From Selenomonas_A ruminantium_I (lineage in GTDB: Bacteria > Bacillota > Negativicutes > Selenomonadales > Selenomonadaceae), in the NCBI GenBank assembly GCA_946541505.1, contig CAMNJO010000007.1, forward strand, positions 13,266-77,265: DNA of 64,000 nt, written 5' to 3'. The translations under genes and the position numbers were made by a program. This document shows positions 15,956 through 24,800 of this stretch, piece after piece (positions within the stretch are counted from its first letter, which is position 1; every line of letters begins with the position of its first letter). The notes below the pieces were generated by a model. The model was not told where the DNA came from. It did no database searches and saw only the letters and a program-made list of their open reading frames with translations.

Positions 15956-15992
15956 GAGAAACGCCTCCTCTCTATCCCGATTCCTTGTATTT

Positions 15993-16021
15993 ATTGTATC
16001 ATAAAAATAATTTTCAGACAA
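15993..16021 (-). promoter_or_regulatory. Promoter of the 15548-15955 gene
   Basis: TTGTCT (16021-16016), a 17-base spacer and TACAAT (15998-15993) on the minus strand, with a short leader before AGGAGG. Confidence 0.7.
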
Positions 16022-16046
16022 TATCGAAGTTTTTGTACAGCATTAG

Positions 16047-16643
16047 CTAAGCCTTGCCCCCGGCCGCACGAATGATACTCTGTGCCACATCTTTAAGCGG
16101 CACCCGCTTCTGCATGGCATACTGCTGCATCCGGCGATACGCTTCCTGCTCCCCCAGTTTATGCGCCGCCATGATAATGCCCTTAGCCCTGTCCACCAGC
16201 TTGCGCGTTTCCAGAGAATCCTTGAGCTTTGCCAGTTCATCTTCCATTCCCTGCATTTCCTGCCAGCGGGAAAGCGCAATTTCTATCGCGGGAAAAAGCT
16301 GGCTTTCCTGCACCGGCTTTACCAGATACCCCATCACGCCGGAATCCTTGGCCTTTTCCACAATATCCGGCTGACTGAAGGCCGTCAGCAAAATGACCGG
16401 CGCGATTTTATCGGTGTAGATTTTTCCTGCCGCCGTAATGCCGTCCATTTCCGGCATCTTAATATCCATCAGAACCAAATCCGGACGGTGCTGGCGGACA
16501 AGCTCCACTGCCCTGCGGCCATTTACGGCTTCGCCCACCACTTCATGACCCGCATCTTCAAGCATTTCGCGGATATCCAGACGGATAAGGGATTCGTTAT
16601 CGGCAATGACAACCCGTAGAGTCTTCTTGTTCTCCTGCATCAT
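16047..16643 (-). CDS. ANTAR-domain response regulator (RNA-binding antiterminator)
   Basis: A 198-residue response regulator. The receiver domain (~8-125) has acidic residues near VVIADNE, the phospho-acceptor Asp in LVLMDIKMPEMDG and the conserved Lys in LVKPVQ. A short coiled linker leads to an ANTAR domain (~140-195, LVDRAKGIIMAAHKLGEQEA). ANTAR proteins bind paired hexaloop hairpins in nascent RNA and prevent termination (as EutV and NasR do). Its ATG follows directly on the TAA of the histidine kinase gene, with GGAGGA inside the kinase 3' end. Targets are unknown. Confidence 0.93.
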   Translation of the reverse strand: MMQENKKTLRVVIADNESLIRLDIREMLEDAGHEVVGEAVNGRRAVELVRQHRPDLVLMDIKMPEMDGITAAGKIYTDKIAPVILLTAFSQPDIVEKAKDSGVMGYLVKPVQESQLFPAIEIALSRWQEMQGMEDELAKLKDSLETRKLVDRAKGIIMAAHKLGEQEAYRRMQQYAMQKRVPLKDVAQSIIRAAGGKA

Positions 16644-18065
16644 TTATTCCTCCAAACTGGCTACAACCTGCCCCTGTGCTTGGGGCTTGGGCAATACGAT
16701 ATAAGCATGCGTTCCCCTGCCGCCCGCATCATTTTCCAGCCGGAAACTGCCCTCCAAATCGCCTTCAATCAGGGTGCGAATAATGGATAACCCCAGTGAC
16801 CGCGATTTATGCGGCTGAAAATCTTCCGGCAGACCACAGCCATCATCATAAAAATCCAGCTGCAAATGTTCATCCAGCTCTACCTTTAAGCCTACCAATC
16901 CTGCCTGCCGTCCGGCAAAGGCATGTTCCACGGCATTGATAATCAGTTCGTTGAGCACCAGTGCCAGTGAGCTGGCGTATTTCGGCGGCAGACTTACCGC
17001 CTCACCCACATACTCCTGCCGCAGGTCAAAATCCGCCGCGACCATGCTGGCTTTGACCTGTGCAAAAATCTCGGCCATAATCTGCCCCAGTTCCATGCTC
17101 TCCTGCCCCTGCCGCGAAAGAAAATCATGCACTGCCGCAATGGAAAGCACCCGATTGACGCTTTCCGACAGAGCCGACCTGACCTCCTCCGAACCGCTGC
17201 GCCGCGCCTGCAGGCGCAGCAGGCTGGCCACCGTCTGCAGATTGTTCTTGACCCGATGATGAATCTCCTGAATCACCGCCGACTTAATGCGGATTTCCTG
17301 CTCCTTGGCGCGGATTTCCGTCACATCCGAAAGCACGACAATCCGCCGCAGGAGCGTCCCCCCCGCCTGCAAATCAATCTGCCGGCGGATAAGCTGCAAG
17401 CCACCGGCCAGAAGTTCCTTCTGCCACGGCCTTTCCCGCTCAAAGGATTCCCGCGTAACATGACGCGTAAGCTGCCGGTCAAACAAATGACAGCCCTTGA
17501 GACTGCCCACGCCCAAAACCCGGTAAATCCGCTGTGCCGCAGCACTTGCAAACACAATGCGGCTGAACTGGTCGGTAATCATCAGTCCGTCACTTGCCGA
17601 AAGCGGCGTAAACGGCGCCAAATCCACATCACGAGTCGCATAATTTAACACATCCTGCGTGGTCTTGATGAGCTGGGAAAAATCATCGATATTTAAGTGC
17701 TCCTTATCCACCTCAATGCTGATGACCGCCATCACCTCCGTACCATCAACAATGGGAAACACATACATATCAATAAAATGCCCATAATCCTGCTCCCGCT
17801 TGCCATGCGTGAACTGCGCAGACGCAAAAACCTCCGTGACAAGCGGTTCGGATAATGTATCAACCAGACCTGCCGCCGTTTCTGAAGCCTCCTGCATATA
17901 GACGGTGTGCGGCGTAGCCGTGGCGGTTATGCGCAGTTTGCCTGCTGTTTCTGCCTGAATGTAAATGGTCGCATGACCATGGGCTAGGTCGGCCACGAAG
18001 GGGAGAATTTGCTTTAAACGTTCAAGAATGTTTAATTGCTTGGTTGTTAGTAAGGCATTTTTCAT
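16644..18065 (-). CDS. HisKA_2-type sensor histidine kinase (PdtaS/EutW-like)
   Basis: A 473-residue soluble sensor kinase partnered with the ANTAR regulator directly downstream. Residues ~10-150 look like a GAF-type sensor, ~175-280 like a PAS domain. The dimerisation domain carries the phospho-acceptor EIHHRVKNNLQTVASLL (~290-306), typical of HisKA_2. The HATPase_c domain ends the protein (LNELIINAVEHAF, then DDGCGLPED). No membrane segment is apparent, so the signal is likely cytoplasmic. The kinase-ANTAR order is that of EutW-EutV, but no ethanolamine genes are present here. Confidence 0.92.
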   Translation of the reverse strand: MKNALLTTKQLNILERLKQILPFVADLAHGHATIYIQAETAGKLRITATATPHTVYMQEASETAAGLVDTLSEPLVTEVFASAQFTHGKREQDYGHFIDMYVFPIVDGTEVMAVISIEVDKEHLNIDDFSQLIKTTQDVLNYATRDVDLAPFTPLSASDGLMITDQFSRIVFASAAAQRIYRVLGVGSLKGCHLFDRQLTRHVTRESFERERPWQKELLAGGLQLIRRQIDLQAGGTLLRRIVVLSDVTEIRAKEQEIRIKSAVIQEIHHRVKNNLQTVASLLRLQARRSGSEEVRSALSESVNRVLSIAAVHDFLSRQGQESMELGQIMAEIFAQVKASMVAADFDLRQEYVGEAVSLPPKYASSLALVLNELIINAVEHAFAGRQAGLVGLKVELDEHLQLDFYDDGCGLPEDFQPHKSRSLGLSIIRTLIEGDLEGSFRLENDAGGRGTHAYIVLPKPQAQGQVVASLEE

Positions 18066-18089
18066 GGTAATACTCCTAAAAACGTAACT

Positions 18090-18155
18090 TGGCGGAACAA
18101 AAATATTTTTAGCCCCGCCTCTTAGCGCAGCGTGAAAAATATCTCTGTTCCGCCA
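18090..18155 (-). repeat. Long hairpin before the histidine kinase gene
   Basis: TGGCGGAACA (18090-18099) and TGTTCCGCCA (18146-18155) are perfect inverted repeats. They are extended on the minus-strand RNA by 11 more A-U and G-U pairs (18100-18110 with 18135-18145). No T-run follows, so it is not a simple terminator. It may be a REP-like element or a leader structure for the kinase-regulator pair. Confidence 0.75.
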
Positions 18156-18175
18156 TTGGAACGTATCTTATAAAC

Positions 18176-19207
18176 TTATTTATCTGTGAGACTAAGCCCC
18201 GGCACCGCATTAAGGTACAAATCACTAAACCCACCCGCAAGCGCCTGATAGTACCCACGGCACCCAATCATCGCCGCATTATCGGTACACAAAATCTTAC
18301 TCGGATAGAGGAACCTTACGCCCCGCTTCTCCGCTTCTTCGCGCAGGCGGGCTTCAAGGCCGCTGTTGGCTGCCACACCGCCAGCCAGTACCAATGTATC
18401 GCGCCCGGCTTCTTTGACCGCCTGAAACGCCTTGCCCACCAGCACCTCAATCACCGAACGCTGGAAAGATGCGGCAATATCTGCCTTATTGAGCTCATGC
18501 CCCTTCATCTTCTCGCTGTTGATGTAATTGAGCACCGCCGACTTTAAGCCGCTGAAACTGAACTCATAATTGCCCTTCTCCGTAAGTGCCTGCGGAAAAT
18601 CAATCGCCATGGGGTCGCCCTCTTTGGCCAGTGCATCAATGCGCGGGCCGCCGGGATAGGGAAGCCCCATCACGCGGGCAATCTTGTCAAAGGCTTCGCC
18701 AGCCGCATCATCACGGGTCTGCCCCATCATGCGGAAACGGTTATAGCCCTGCACATCCACGAGTGCCGTATGCCCGCCGGACACTACGAGCGCCATAAAC
18801 GGCGGTTCCAAATCCGGCGCAGCAAGGAAATTCGCAAAGATATGCCCTTCCAGATGATTGACCCCTATCAAGGGCTTGCCCAGAGAAAAGGCCAGCGACT
18901 TTGCCGCCGATACCCCGACCAGGAGTGCACCAACCAGTCCCGGCCCATACGTTACTGCCACCTGGTCAATATCCTTGAGCTCCACGCCAGCCGTGCGCAG
19001 GCACTCATCAATTACCGGCATGATATTTACGATATGTTTGCGAGAGGCGATTTCCGGCACCACACCGCCAAACTTCTGATGAATGGGAATCTGGGTGGAG
19101 ATAATATTGGCCAGAATCTCCCGTCCGCCCCGCAAAACTGCCGCCGAAGTCTCATCACAGCTGGACTCAATCGCCAGTGTCAGCAGTTCTTCTTTATTCT
19201 TCTCCAT
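18176..19207 (-). CDS. tsaD: tRNA N6-adenosine threonylcarbamoyltransferase
   Basis: Transfers threonylcarbamoyl to A37 of tRNAs reading ANN codons (t6A), working with TsaB and TsaE. It has 343 residues with the ASKHA ATPase fold. The start MEKNKEELLTLAIESSCDET matches the family. The metal-binding HLEGHIF (HxxxH) motif and VVSGGHTALV are present. It is last in the tsaE-tsaB-rimI-tsaD group, as in the Bacillus ydiBCDE order. Confidence 0.97.
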   Translation of the reverse strand: MEKNKEELLTLAIESSCDETSAAVLRGGREILANIISTQIPIHQKFGGVVPEIASRKHIVNIMPVIDECLRTAGVELKDIDQVAVTYGPGLVGALLVGVSAAKSLAFSLGKPLIGVNHLEGHIFANFLAAPDLEPPFMALVVSGGHTALVDVQGYNRFRMMGQTRDDAAGEAFDKIARVMGLPYPGGPRIDALAKEGDPMAIDFPQALTEKGNYEFSFSGLKSAVLNYINSEKMKGHELNKADIAASFQRSVIEVLVGKAFQAVKEAGRDTLVLAGGVAANSGLEARLREEAEKRGVRFLYPSKILCTDNAAMIGCRGYYQALAGGFSDLYLNAVPGLSLTDK

Positions 19208-19240
19208 AAAAACAATCCGTCACCTTTATCTAAAAAACAA

Positions 19241-19717
19241 TCAAAGTTTCGTATTCCACATGATAATGGCATCTTCACCGTTATCCTGATAGTACTTCGG
19301 ACGACGTCCGGCCTCCTTGAAGCCATAACCTTTGTAAAGCGCCAGCGCCGGGACATTGGTAGGCCGTACCTCCAAGGTCATGGCCGTTACGCCCTTTTCC
19401 TTCACCCGCTCTATAATCTCGCCAAACATTCTCGTACCAATGCGCCTGCCCCGATACTCCGGCAGAATCGCCACATTGGTAATCTGGGCTTCTTCGTAGG
19501 AAATCCAGCAGCCCACATAACCGATTACCCGTTCACCGTCCAATGCCAATAAATACAGGGTATTTTCGTTCTGAGCTTCTTTCCAGAAGGATTCCCGCGA
19601 CCAAGGAATGGCAAAGCAGGCCTTTTCCACGATTTCTACCGCATCCGCATCCTCGGGAGCCATCTCCCGAAATTCCAGATTACTCACATCTATACTATCT
19701 AAAGGAACAGTGTCCAT
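19241..19717 (-). CDS. rimI: Ribosomal protein S18-alanine N-acetyltransferase
   Basis: A GNAT acetyltransferase of 158 residues. The acetyl-CoA P-loop pattern is seen in LPEYRGRRIGTRMF, with FxIPWS-type and NVPALALYKGYGFKEAGRR segments typical of RimI. The ATG at 19717 has AGGAG five bases upstream; a TTG 21 bases earlier is in frame but has no better site. It lies between tsaB and tsaD, the usual place for rimI in Firmicutes. It likely acetylates the N-terminus of ribosomal protein S18. Confidence 0.92.
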   Translation of the reverse strand: MDTVPLDSIDVSNLEFREMAPEDADAVEIVEKACFAIPWSRESFWKEAQNENTLYLLALDGERVIGYVGCWISYEEAQITNVAILPEYRGRRIGTRMFGEIIERVKEKGVTAMTLEVRPTNVPALALYKGYGFKEAGRRPKYYQDNGEDAIIMWNTKL

Positions 19718-19743
19718 TACATCTCCTCTTTCTTGCAATTACT

Positions 19744-20478
19744 TTACATTTCCTCAGTCGGCTTCGTGACTTTAGCCGCCTCCGGATGGCGTTTTTCCCA
19801 GAGCACTTCCGCTTCACTGCGGCGGATATAGACCGGCTCCAAATCCATCACATTATCCGTGTGGCCTGCCGCTAACTCTCTAAGTCCCAGCATGGCTACA
19901 GCTGCCGCCCGCGGCATCATCAAATGCGGCATAGCCGCCTGCACATTTTCCGGCAGTTCCATTTTGCCAACGATTTTTTTCTGTACGGCATCACCTAAAA
20001 GAATCACCTGCTCATTTAGCTTTCCGCAGCCTGCCACAATATCGCTGATTTTTGCTACCTTAACCGCTTCTGCCAACTGTAATAAACTATCCTGCCAACG
20101 ATAGCTTTCCACGTAAGCATTGCCCTTCTGAGCATCTAAGAGGCACATCAGCCGCACGCCCGGCACCGGCAGCTGATAGGCCAGTGCCTTTAAGGTCGAT
20201 ACCCCCACCAGGGGAATATGCAGCGCATAGCTCATGGCCTTGGCTGCTGCAAGGCCAATGCGCAGGCCAGTAAACGAACCAGGGCCATTGCTTATGGCAA
20301 TGCCGGTCAAATCTTCCTTATTCACAGCCGCCATCTTGAGCACCTGCTCGATATGGGGCAGCAAAGTTTCCGAATGCGTGAGCTTGCCCTGCATGGTAAG
20401 CTCAGAAAGCAGCCGCCCCTCGTCAGCCACCGCTACGCTGGATACCTGCGTAGCCGTATCAATGGCCAGTATGGACAA
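19744..20478 (-). CDS. tsaB: tRNA threonylcarbamoyladenosine biosynthesis protein TsaB
   Basis: Non-catalytic ASKHA partner of TsaD in t6A synthesis; 244 residues. The N-terminal SILAIDTATQVSSVAV and ISNGPGSFTGLRIGLA are TsaB signatures. The start codon is TTG at 20478, chosen because translation then begins exactly at the family N-terminus and AAGGAG lies ten bases upstream. It overlaps the end of tsaE by 20 bp, so the two are coupled. Confidence 0.95.
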   Translation of the reverse strand: MSILAIDTATQVSSVAVADEGRLLSELTMQGKLTHSETLLPHIEQVLKMAAVNKEDLTGIAISNGPGSFTGLRIGLAAAKAMSYALHIPLVGVSTLKALAYQLPVPGVRLMCLLDAQKGNAYVESYRWQDSLLQLAEAVKVAKISDIVAGCGKLNEQVILLGDAVQKKIVGKMELPENVQAAMPHLMMPRAAAVAMLGLRELAAGHTDNVMDLEPVYIRRSEAEVLWEKRHPEAAKVTKPTEEM

Positions 20479-20941
20479 AGTCTTCCAACTCCTTTATAAA
20501 CTCCTGATTCTTCTCGCCGATACTGGAAAAGTCAATCTGCCGTTCATCGCTGTCTTCGCCCAATTTGCGAATGCGCACTTCAATATAATCATCGGGCAGT
20601 GACTCCGGGAACTTATCGGGCCATTCAATGACCACAATCCCCTCCGGCTCCTCCGTGTACTCATAAAAGCCGATATCATCCAGTTCTTCTTCTGTTTCCA
20701 GCCGGTAGAGGTCAAAATGGTAGATGCGGCAAATCCCTTCATAGACATTCATGAGATTAAATGTCGGACTCGTCACATCCCCCTCGACGCCCAAGGTCTT
20801 AGCAAGACTCTGCACAAACAACGTCTTGCCGGCCCCTAAGTCGCCCTCCAGGCAAAGCACGGTTCCTTCCCGAATCTTCTGCCCCACCAGCTCGGCTAGG
20901 TGACCAGTTTCCTCGGGAGAACTTGTCATACAGGTAAACAT
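20459..20941 (-). CDS. tsaE: tRNA threonylcarbamoyladenosine biosynthesis ATPase TsaE
   Basis: Small P-loop ATPase that cycles the TsaBD complex. In 160 residues, Walker A GDLGAGKT lies at 33-40, followed by TSPTFNLMNVYEG and HFDLYRLETEEELDDIGF, all family signatures. It is first in the t6A group. A TACAAT -10 with a weak -35 lies ~40 bases upstream, and AAAGGA precedes the ATG. Confidence 0.96.
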   Translation of the reverse strand: MFTCMTSSPEETGHLAELVGQKIREGTVLCLEGDLGAGKTLFVQSLAKTLGVEGDVTSPTFNLMNVYEGICRIYHFDLYRLETEEELDDIGFYEYTEEPEGIVVIEWPDKFPESLPDDYIEVRIRKLGEDSDERQIDFSSIGEKNQEFIKELEDFVHTGH

Positions 20942-21038
20942 AGTGTCCTTTCTCTCCTATAAAACAATTAAACATTATCTTTTTTATTGTAACACCATTG
21001 ATTCCATTTTGCCACCTAAATTTGGCCGCACTAATCAA

Positions 21039-21063
21039 TAATTATTATCCATTAATAATTATC
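21039..21063. promoter_or_regulatory. AT-rich 9-bp inverted repeat in the tsaE-rubrerythrin intergenic region
   Basis: ATAATTATT (21039-21047) and AATAATTAT (21055-21063) are perfectly inverted around ATCCATT; GATAAT-like units recur on the minus strand. The style resembles Fur/PerR-family boxes, which would suit a peroxide-reducing rubrerythrin, but it lies far (~110 bp) from that promoter. The rest of 20942-21249 is AT-rich noncoding sequence. Confidence 0.4.
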
Positions 21064-21146
21064 ATGAAAAATTATGTAATTTGATGTAATAACGAGAAAT
21101 TAAAAGTAATAACAATATATTTTATTTTAATCGCCTAAAATAGCTA

Positions 21147-21200
21147 TTTATCTTTTATACTGTGCCCTTTATAATTAAGACATGGTGTTGAGCACACCAT
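21147..21200 (+). promoter_or_regulatory. Probable rubrerythrin promoter with 5'-UTR hairpin
   Basis: TTTATC, a 17-base spacer and TATAAT (21170-21175) form a weak-to-moderate promoter. A perfect 7-bp hairpin, ATGGTGT and ACACCAT around TGAGC (21182-21200), begins about at the expected transcript start and could stabilise the mRNA. Confidence 0.5.
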
Positions 21201-21249
21201 AGAATTGAGCTTCATTAATGTGTAATATATTTTAGGAGGTAGTAAGATT

Positions 21250-21792
21250 ATGAAGAAATTTGTTTGTACGGTTTGCGGTTATGTTCACGAAGGCGATGCG
21301 GCACCGGATGTATGCCCCATCTGCAAAGCTCCGGCCTCCAAATTTGTAGAACAGAGCGGCGATATGAATTACGCCGATGAACATCATGTCGGTACGGCTA
21401 AGGATGTTGACCCCCGCATTATCGAAGGTCTGCGCCAGAACTTCACGGGCGAATGCTCCGAAGTCGGCATGTATCTGGCCATGAGCCGTCAGGCTGACCG
21501 TGAAGGTTATCCGGAAATCGCCGAAGCCTTCAAGCGTTATGCCTGGGAAGAAGCAGAACATGCGGCTAAATTTGCTGAACTTTTGGGCGAAGTGCTCACC
21601 AACAGCACGAAGAAAAACCTCACCATGCGCGTAGATGCCGAACATGGTGCCTGCGCTGGCAAGAAGGAACTGGCAACATTGGCCAAGCAGCTCAACCTCG
21701 ATGCCGTTCACGATACCGTACATGAGATGTGCAAAGATGAAGCCCGTCATGGCCGTGGCTTCAAAGGTCTTTTGGACAGATATTTCGGCTGA
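21250..21792 (+). CDS. Reverse rubrerythrin (rubredoxin domain first), peroxide reductase
   Basis: Reduces hydrogen peroxide (and O2 in relatives) in anaerobes, with electrons via NADH-dependent donors. The 180 residues start with a rubredoxin-like iron site (Cys6, Cys9, Cys22, Cys25). A four-helix ferritin-like di-iron domain follows (FTGECSEVGMYLAMSRQ, then WEEAEHAAKFAELL, and CKDEARHGRGF). The domain order is the reverse of classical rubrerythrin. AGGAGG precedes the ATG. It is a single-gene unit ending at a strong hairpin. High confidence in family; physiological donor not visible. Confidence 0.93.
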   Translation: MKKFVCTVCGYVHEGDAAPDVCPICKAPASKFVEQSGDMNYADEHHVGTAKDVDPRIIEGLRQNFTGECSEVGMYLAMSRQADREGYPEIAEAFKRYAWEEAEHAAKFAELLGEVLTNSTKKNLTMRVDAEHGACAGKKELATLAKQLNLDAVHDTVHEMCKDEARHGRGFKGLLDRYFG

Positions 21793-21815
21793 TTATTGTA
21801 AACGTATATTTTTTA

Positions 21816-21853
21816 CTGGTGCCCGGACATTACCGGGCACCAGTTTTATTATT
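21816..21853. terminator. Bidirectional terminator between rubrerythrin and the hybrid kinase
   Basis: Perfect 11-bp stem, CTGGTGCCCGG and CCGGGCACCAG around ACATTA, followed by TTTTATTATT on the + strand and by TAAAAAATAT on the minus strand. Confidence 0.9.
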
Positions 21854-24800
21854 ATGCAAACTTTCGCAGCTTCTCAATAAGTTTATCGAAATCAATGGGC
21901 TTGCTGAGATAATCATTCATCCCGCAGGCCATAACCCGGGCTACATCATCGGTAAAGACATCAGCCGTAACCGCAATGATGGGAACTGTTGCGGCATCCG
22001 GCTTACCGCTTCGGCGAATAGCCTTCGTTGCCCCATAGCCATCCAGCACCGGCATCTGTACATCCATCAGAATAGCCTTGTACGTTCCCGGCTCAGCGGC
22101 CTCGAACTTATCCACGGCATCCTGACCATCTACCGCCGTATCAATGACAAAGCCCTGCTGAGTAAGAATCGTCTCGGAAATTTCCCGGTTCATTTCATTG
22201 TCTTCCACCAAGAGCAGATGCATTCCGGCAAGAGAAACTTCCTTCGTTTCCTTTTCCTCCGGCTCCTCACGAATATCCGCGCCTGCCTGCAGGGGAATGG
22301 AAATATAAAAGCTGGTTCCCACATTCTGCGTGCTGCGCACCTCAATAGAACCCTGCATCATCTTCACCAGATTCTGGGTAATGGCCAGTCCCAGCCCGCT
22401 GCCGCCATACTTATGCGCCACCTTGGCATTTTCCTGCTCAAAGGGCTTGAAGATGTTTTTCAGGTATTCCGGACTCATGCCGATACCGTTATCCGTAATC
22501 TCAAAAGTCGTAATCAAAATGTTACCGGGGCGGAGCACCTGCTTGATGACAAATTCAATTTTGCCCCCTTCCGGCGTGAATTTCGCCGCATTGGAGAAAA
22601 TATTCATAAGCACCTGTTTGATGCGCATGGGGTCCCCCATAACCTGACTATGATGTATGCGTTCATCATCCAGTACAAAGGTGATGTTTTTCTGCTGCAG
22701 CTGTCCGGTGAAAATCGTCTGAATCTCCGTAATCATTTCTCTTAGCGAAAATTCTTCGCGGGCAATTTTTAGCTTGCCCTGCTCAATGGAAGATAAATCC
22801 AAAATATCGTTAATCAGGCCCAACAGATGATGCGCTGCAATCTGACTCTTGTCAATAAGCTGACGCAAATCCTGCTCATGGTTATCCTGCTGCGTCCCCA
22901 AGGTCAGATAGCCGATAATGGCATTTAACGGCGTACGGATTTCGTGGCTCATGCGGGAAAGGAAATCCCCCTTGGCTGCACTGGCATGGCGAGCCGTATC
23001 CAGAGCATCAATCAAAGCTTCCCGCTGGCTGATTTCCTTGCGCCGCAAATCGTCAATGTCCTGACGGTAAAAATAGAATCCCTCCAATTCATCCCCTTGA
23101 AAATACGGCTGGAAACGGCAGGAGAAAAAGCGGTAAATGTCCTCGCCTGCCTGTTTGCGCACTTCACAGTAATAACTTTCCTTTTTGGCAAAGGCCTCCT
23201 GCATTTCCTTATAAAACTGTCCTTCCGGCTGGAACTTGGCTTTTTCCTCCGGATGGAGATAGCTCGTATAGCGCTCAATGCTATGCGGCAGCATGTCCAC
23301 AAATACATGCCCTTCTTCATCAATATGGTATTCCGTGGCTGTATTATTCTTCAAATCCACCTTTACCACCATTTCATTAAGACGGCAGATATAGCTCATT
23401 ACGGCATCGATTTCCTGACGGCGTTTTTCATCCTGCCGGGTGGCATTATTGCGAATCAGGGTAATCAGCACCATCCCTGCCAGCATGACCATCAAAATAG
23501 CCAGCAGAATGAACTGCAGCGGATAACTGTAAACCATTTCCTTCCAGCTCATGCTGCGGGGCTGCACTTCGGTGTGACGATAGATAATGTTCTGCACCTC
23601 CGGCGAAGTCATCGGCGGCATAGCGGCCGAAAGCACTTCCAGCAAGCGATGGTCAAAGGTATCGCGCACCCCCAGCCGCATATTCAAAGACAGTCCGGGC
23701 ACAATGGCTATCCGCAATTTGTTGTTATCGTCCAGATTGACATACTTCTCCCCAATCAACCCCAGCATATAAATACTGGAACATTTGCCGGATTTCAGGG
23801 CTGCCACCGCTTCTTCCGGCGTATCATAATGCTGATCCACTGCATTTTCCGGCAAATCGCCCGTCATAGCCAGCTTGCGTTTCAGATTGGCAGTCATGGC
23901 TATCGCCCCGTCCGGACTTTCGTTCTTCAGGGACAGCTGTACAATAGAGGTCTGCAGGATGGGCTGAGTAAGCTTATAGTGCACCAGTTCCGCCTCATGG
24001 AAGCTGGCGCTCATCCCCAACACCATATCCGTCTCATCATCCTGCAGCCACTTTTCATACTCCGCCTGATTGGCCGTATAGATAAACTCATATTTTATGC
24101 CGGCATTTTCTGCCATAATCCGGAAAATATCCGGCAAAATCCCCTGTGCCCTGCCTTCGTTATCAAAATAGGCATAAGGATTGGCATTGGGCATAACCAC
24201 CACGCGGAAAACCTTGTCCGATTCCCGAAGATTTTGCAAAAAATCCTGACTCTCCGCCGACAGTGCCATCATTCGGTCCGCCCGCTCGGCATAATAATTG
24301 CTGCCCAAGGCCACTTCCCAGCCGGGGTCAAGGGCAGACAGCTTATACTGCGCCTTATTTATCCCCTCGATAAGCTTCTGCTTATCGGGAGTGGTGATAA
24401 CATACAATGGCTGAGGATTGCGCAATTCCAGAATCTTTTCCTTGCGGATTACCCGCTTGCTGCTGGTGACAATGGCATCCACCTCACCGCTGTGCAGGGC
24501 TGCCTCCTCCCTGCCAATGCTTTCAAAATACACCGGCGTATAGGAAAAGCCCTGTTTTTGCGCAAATTCGTCAAATTCCTTTGTCCGCACATTGCCAATC
24601 AGCAGTCCTACCCGCATACCGTCATAACTTTCTGGATTGCGGGGCTGATATTTGGCGTTGTCTTCCAGCGTAGTCAGCATCAGTGAACTATACGCCATCG
24701 GCTTATCGGTATAAAGATACTTGGCCTCCCGTTCCGGCGTTTTCTGCACCGCCGTCAGCAGGTCAATCTCTCCCCTGTCCAGCAGGTCAAACATTTCCTT

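Noticed and set aside
22944..24686. 580-codon plus-strand open frame
   Set aside because: Entirely antisense to the hybrid histidine kinase; His/Gln-rich shadow composition and no recognisable domain.
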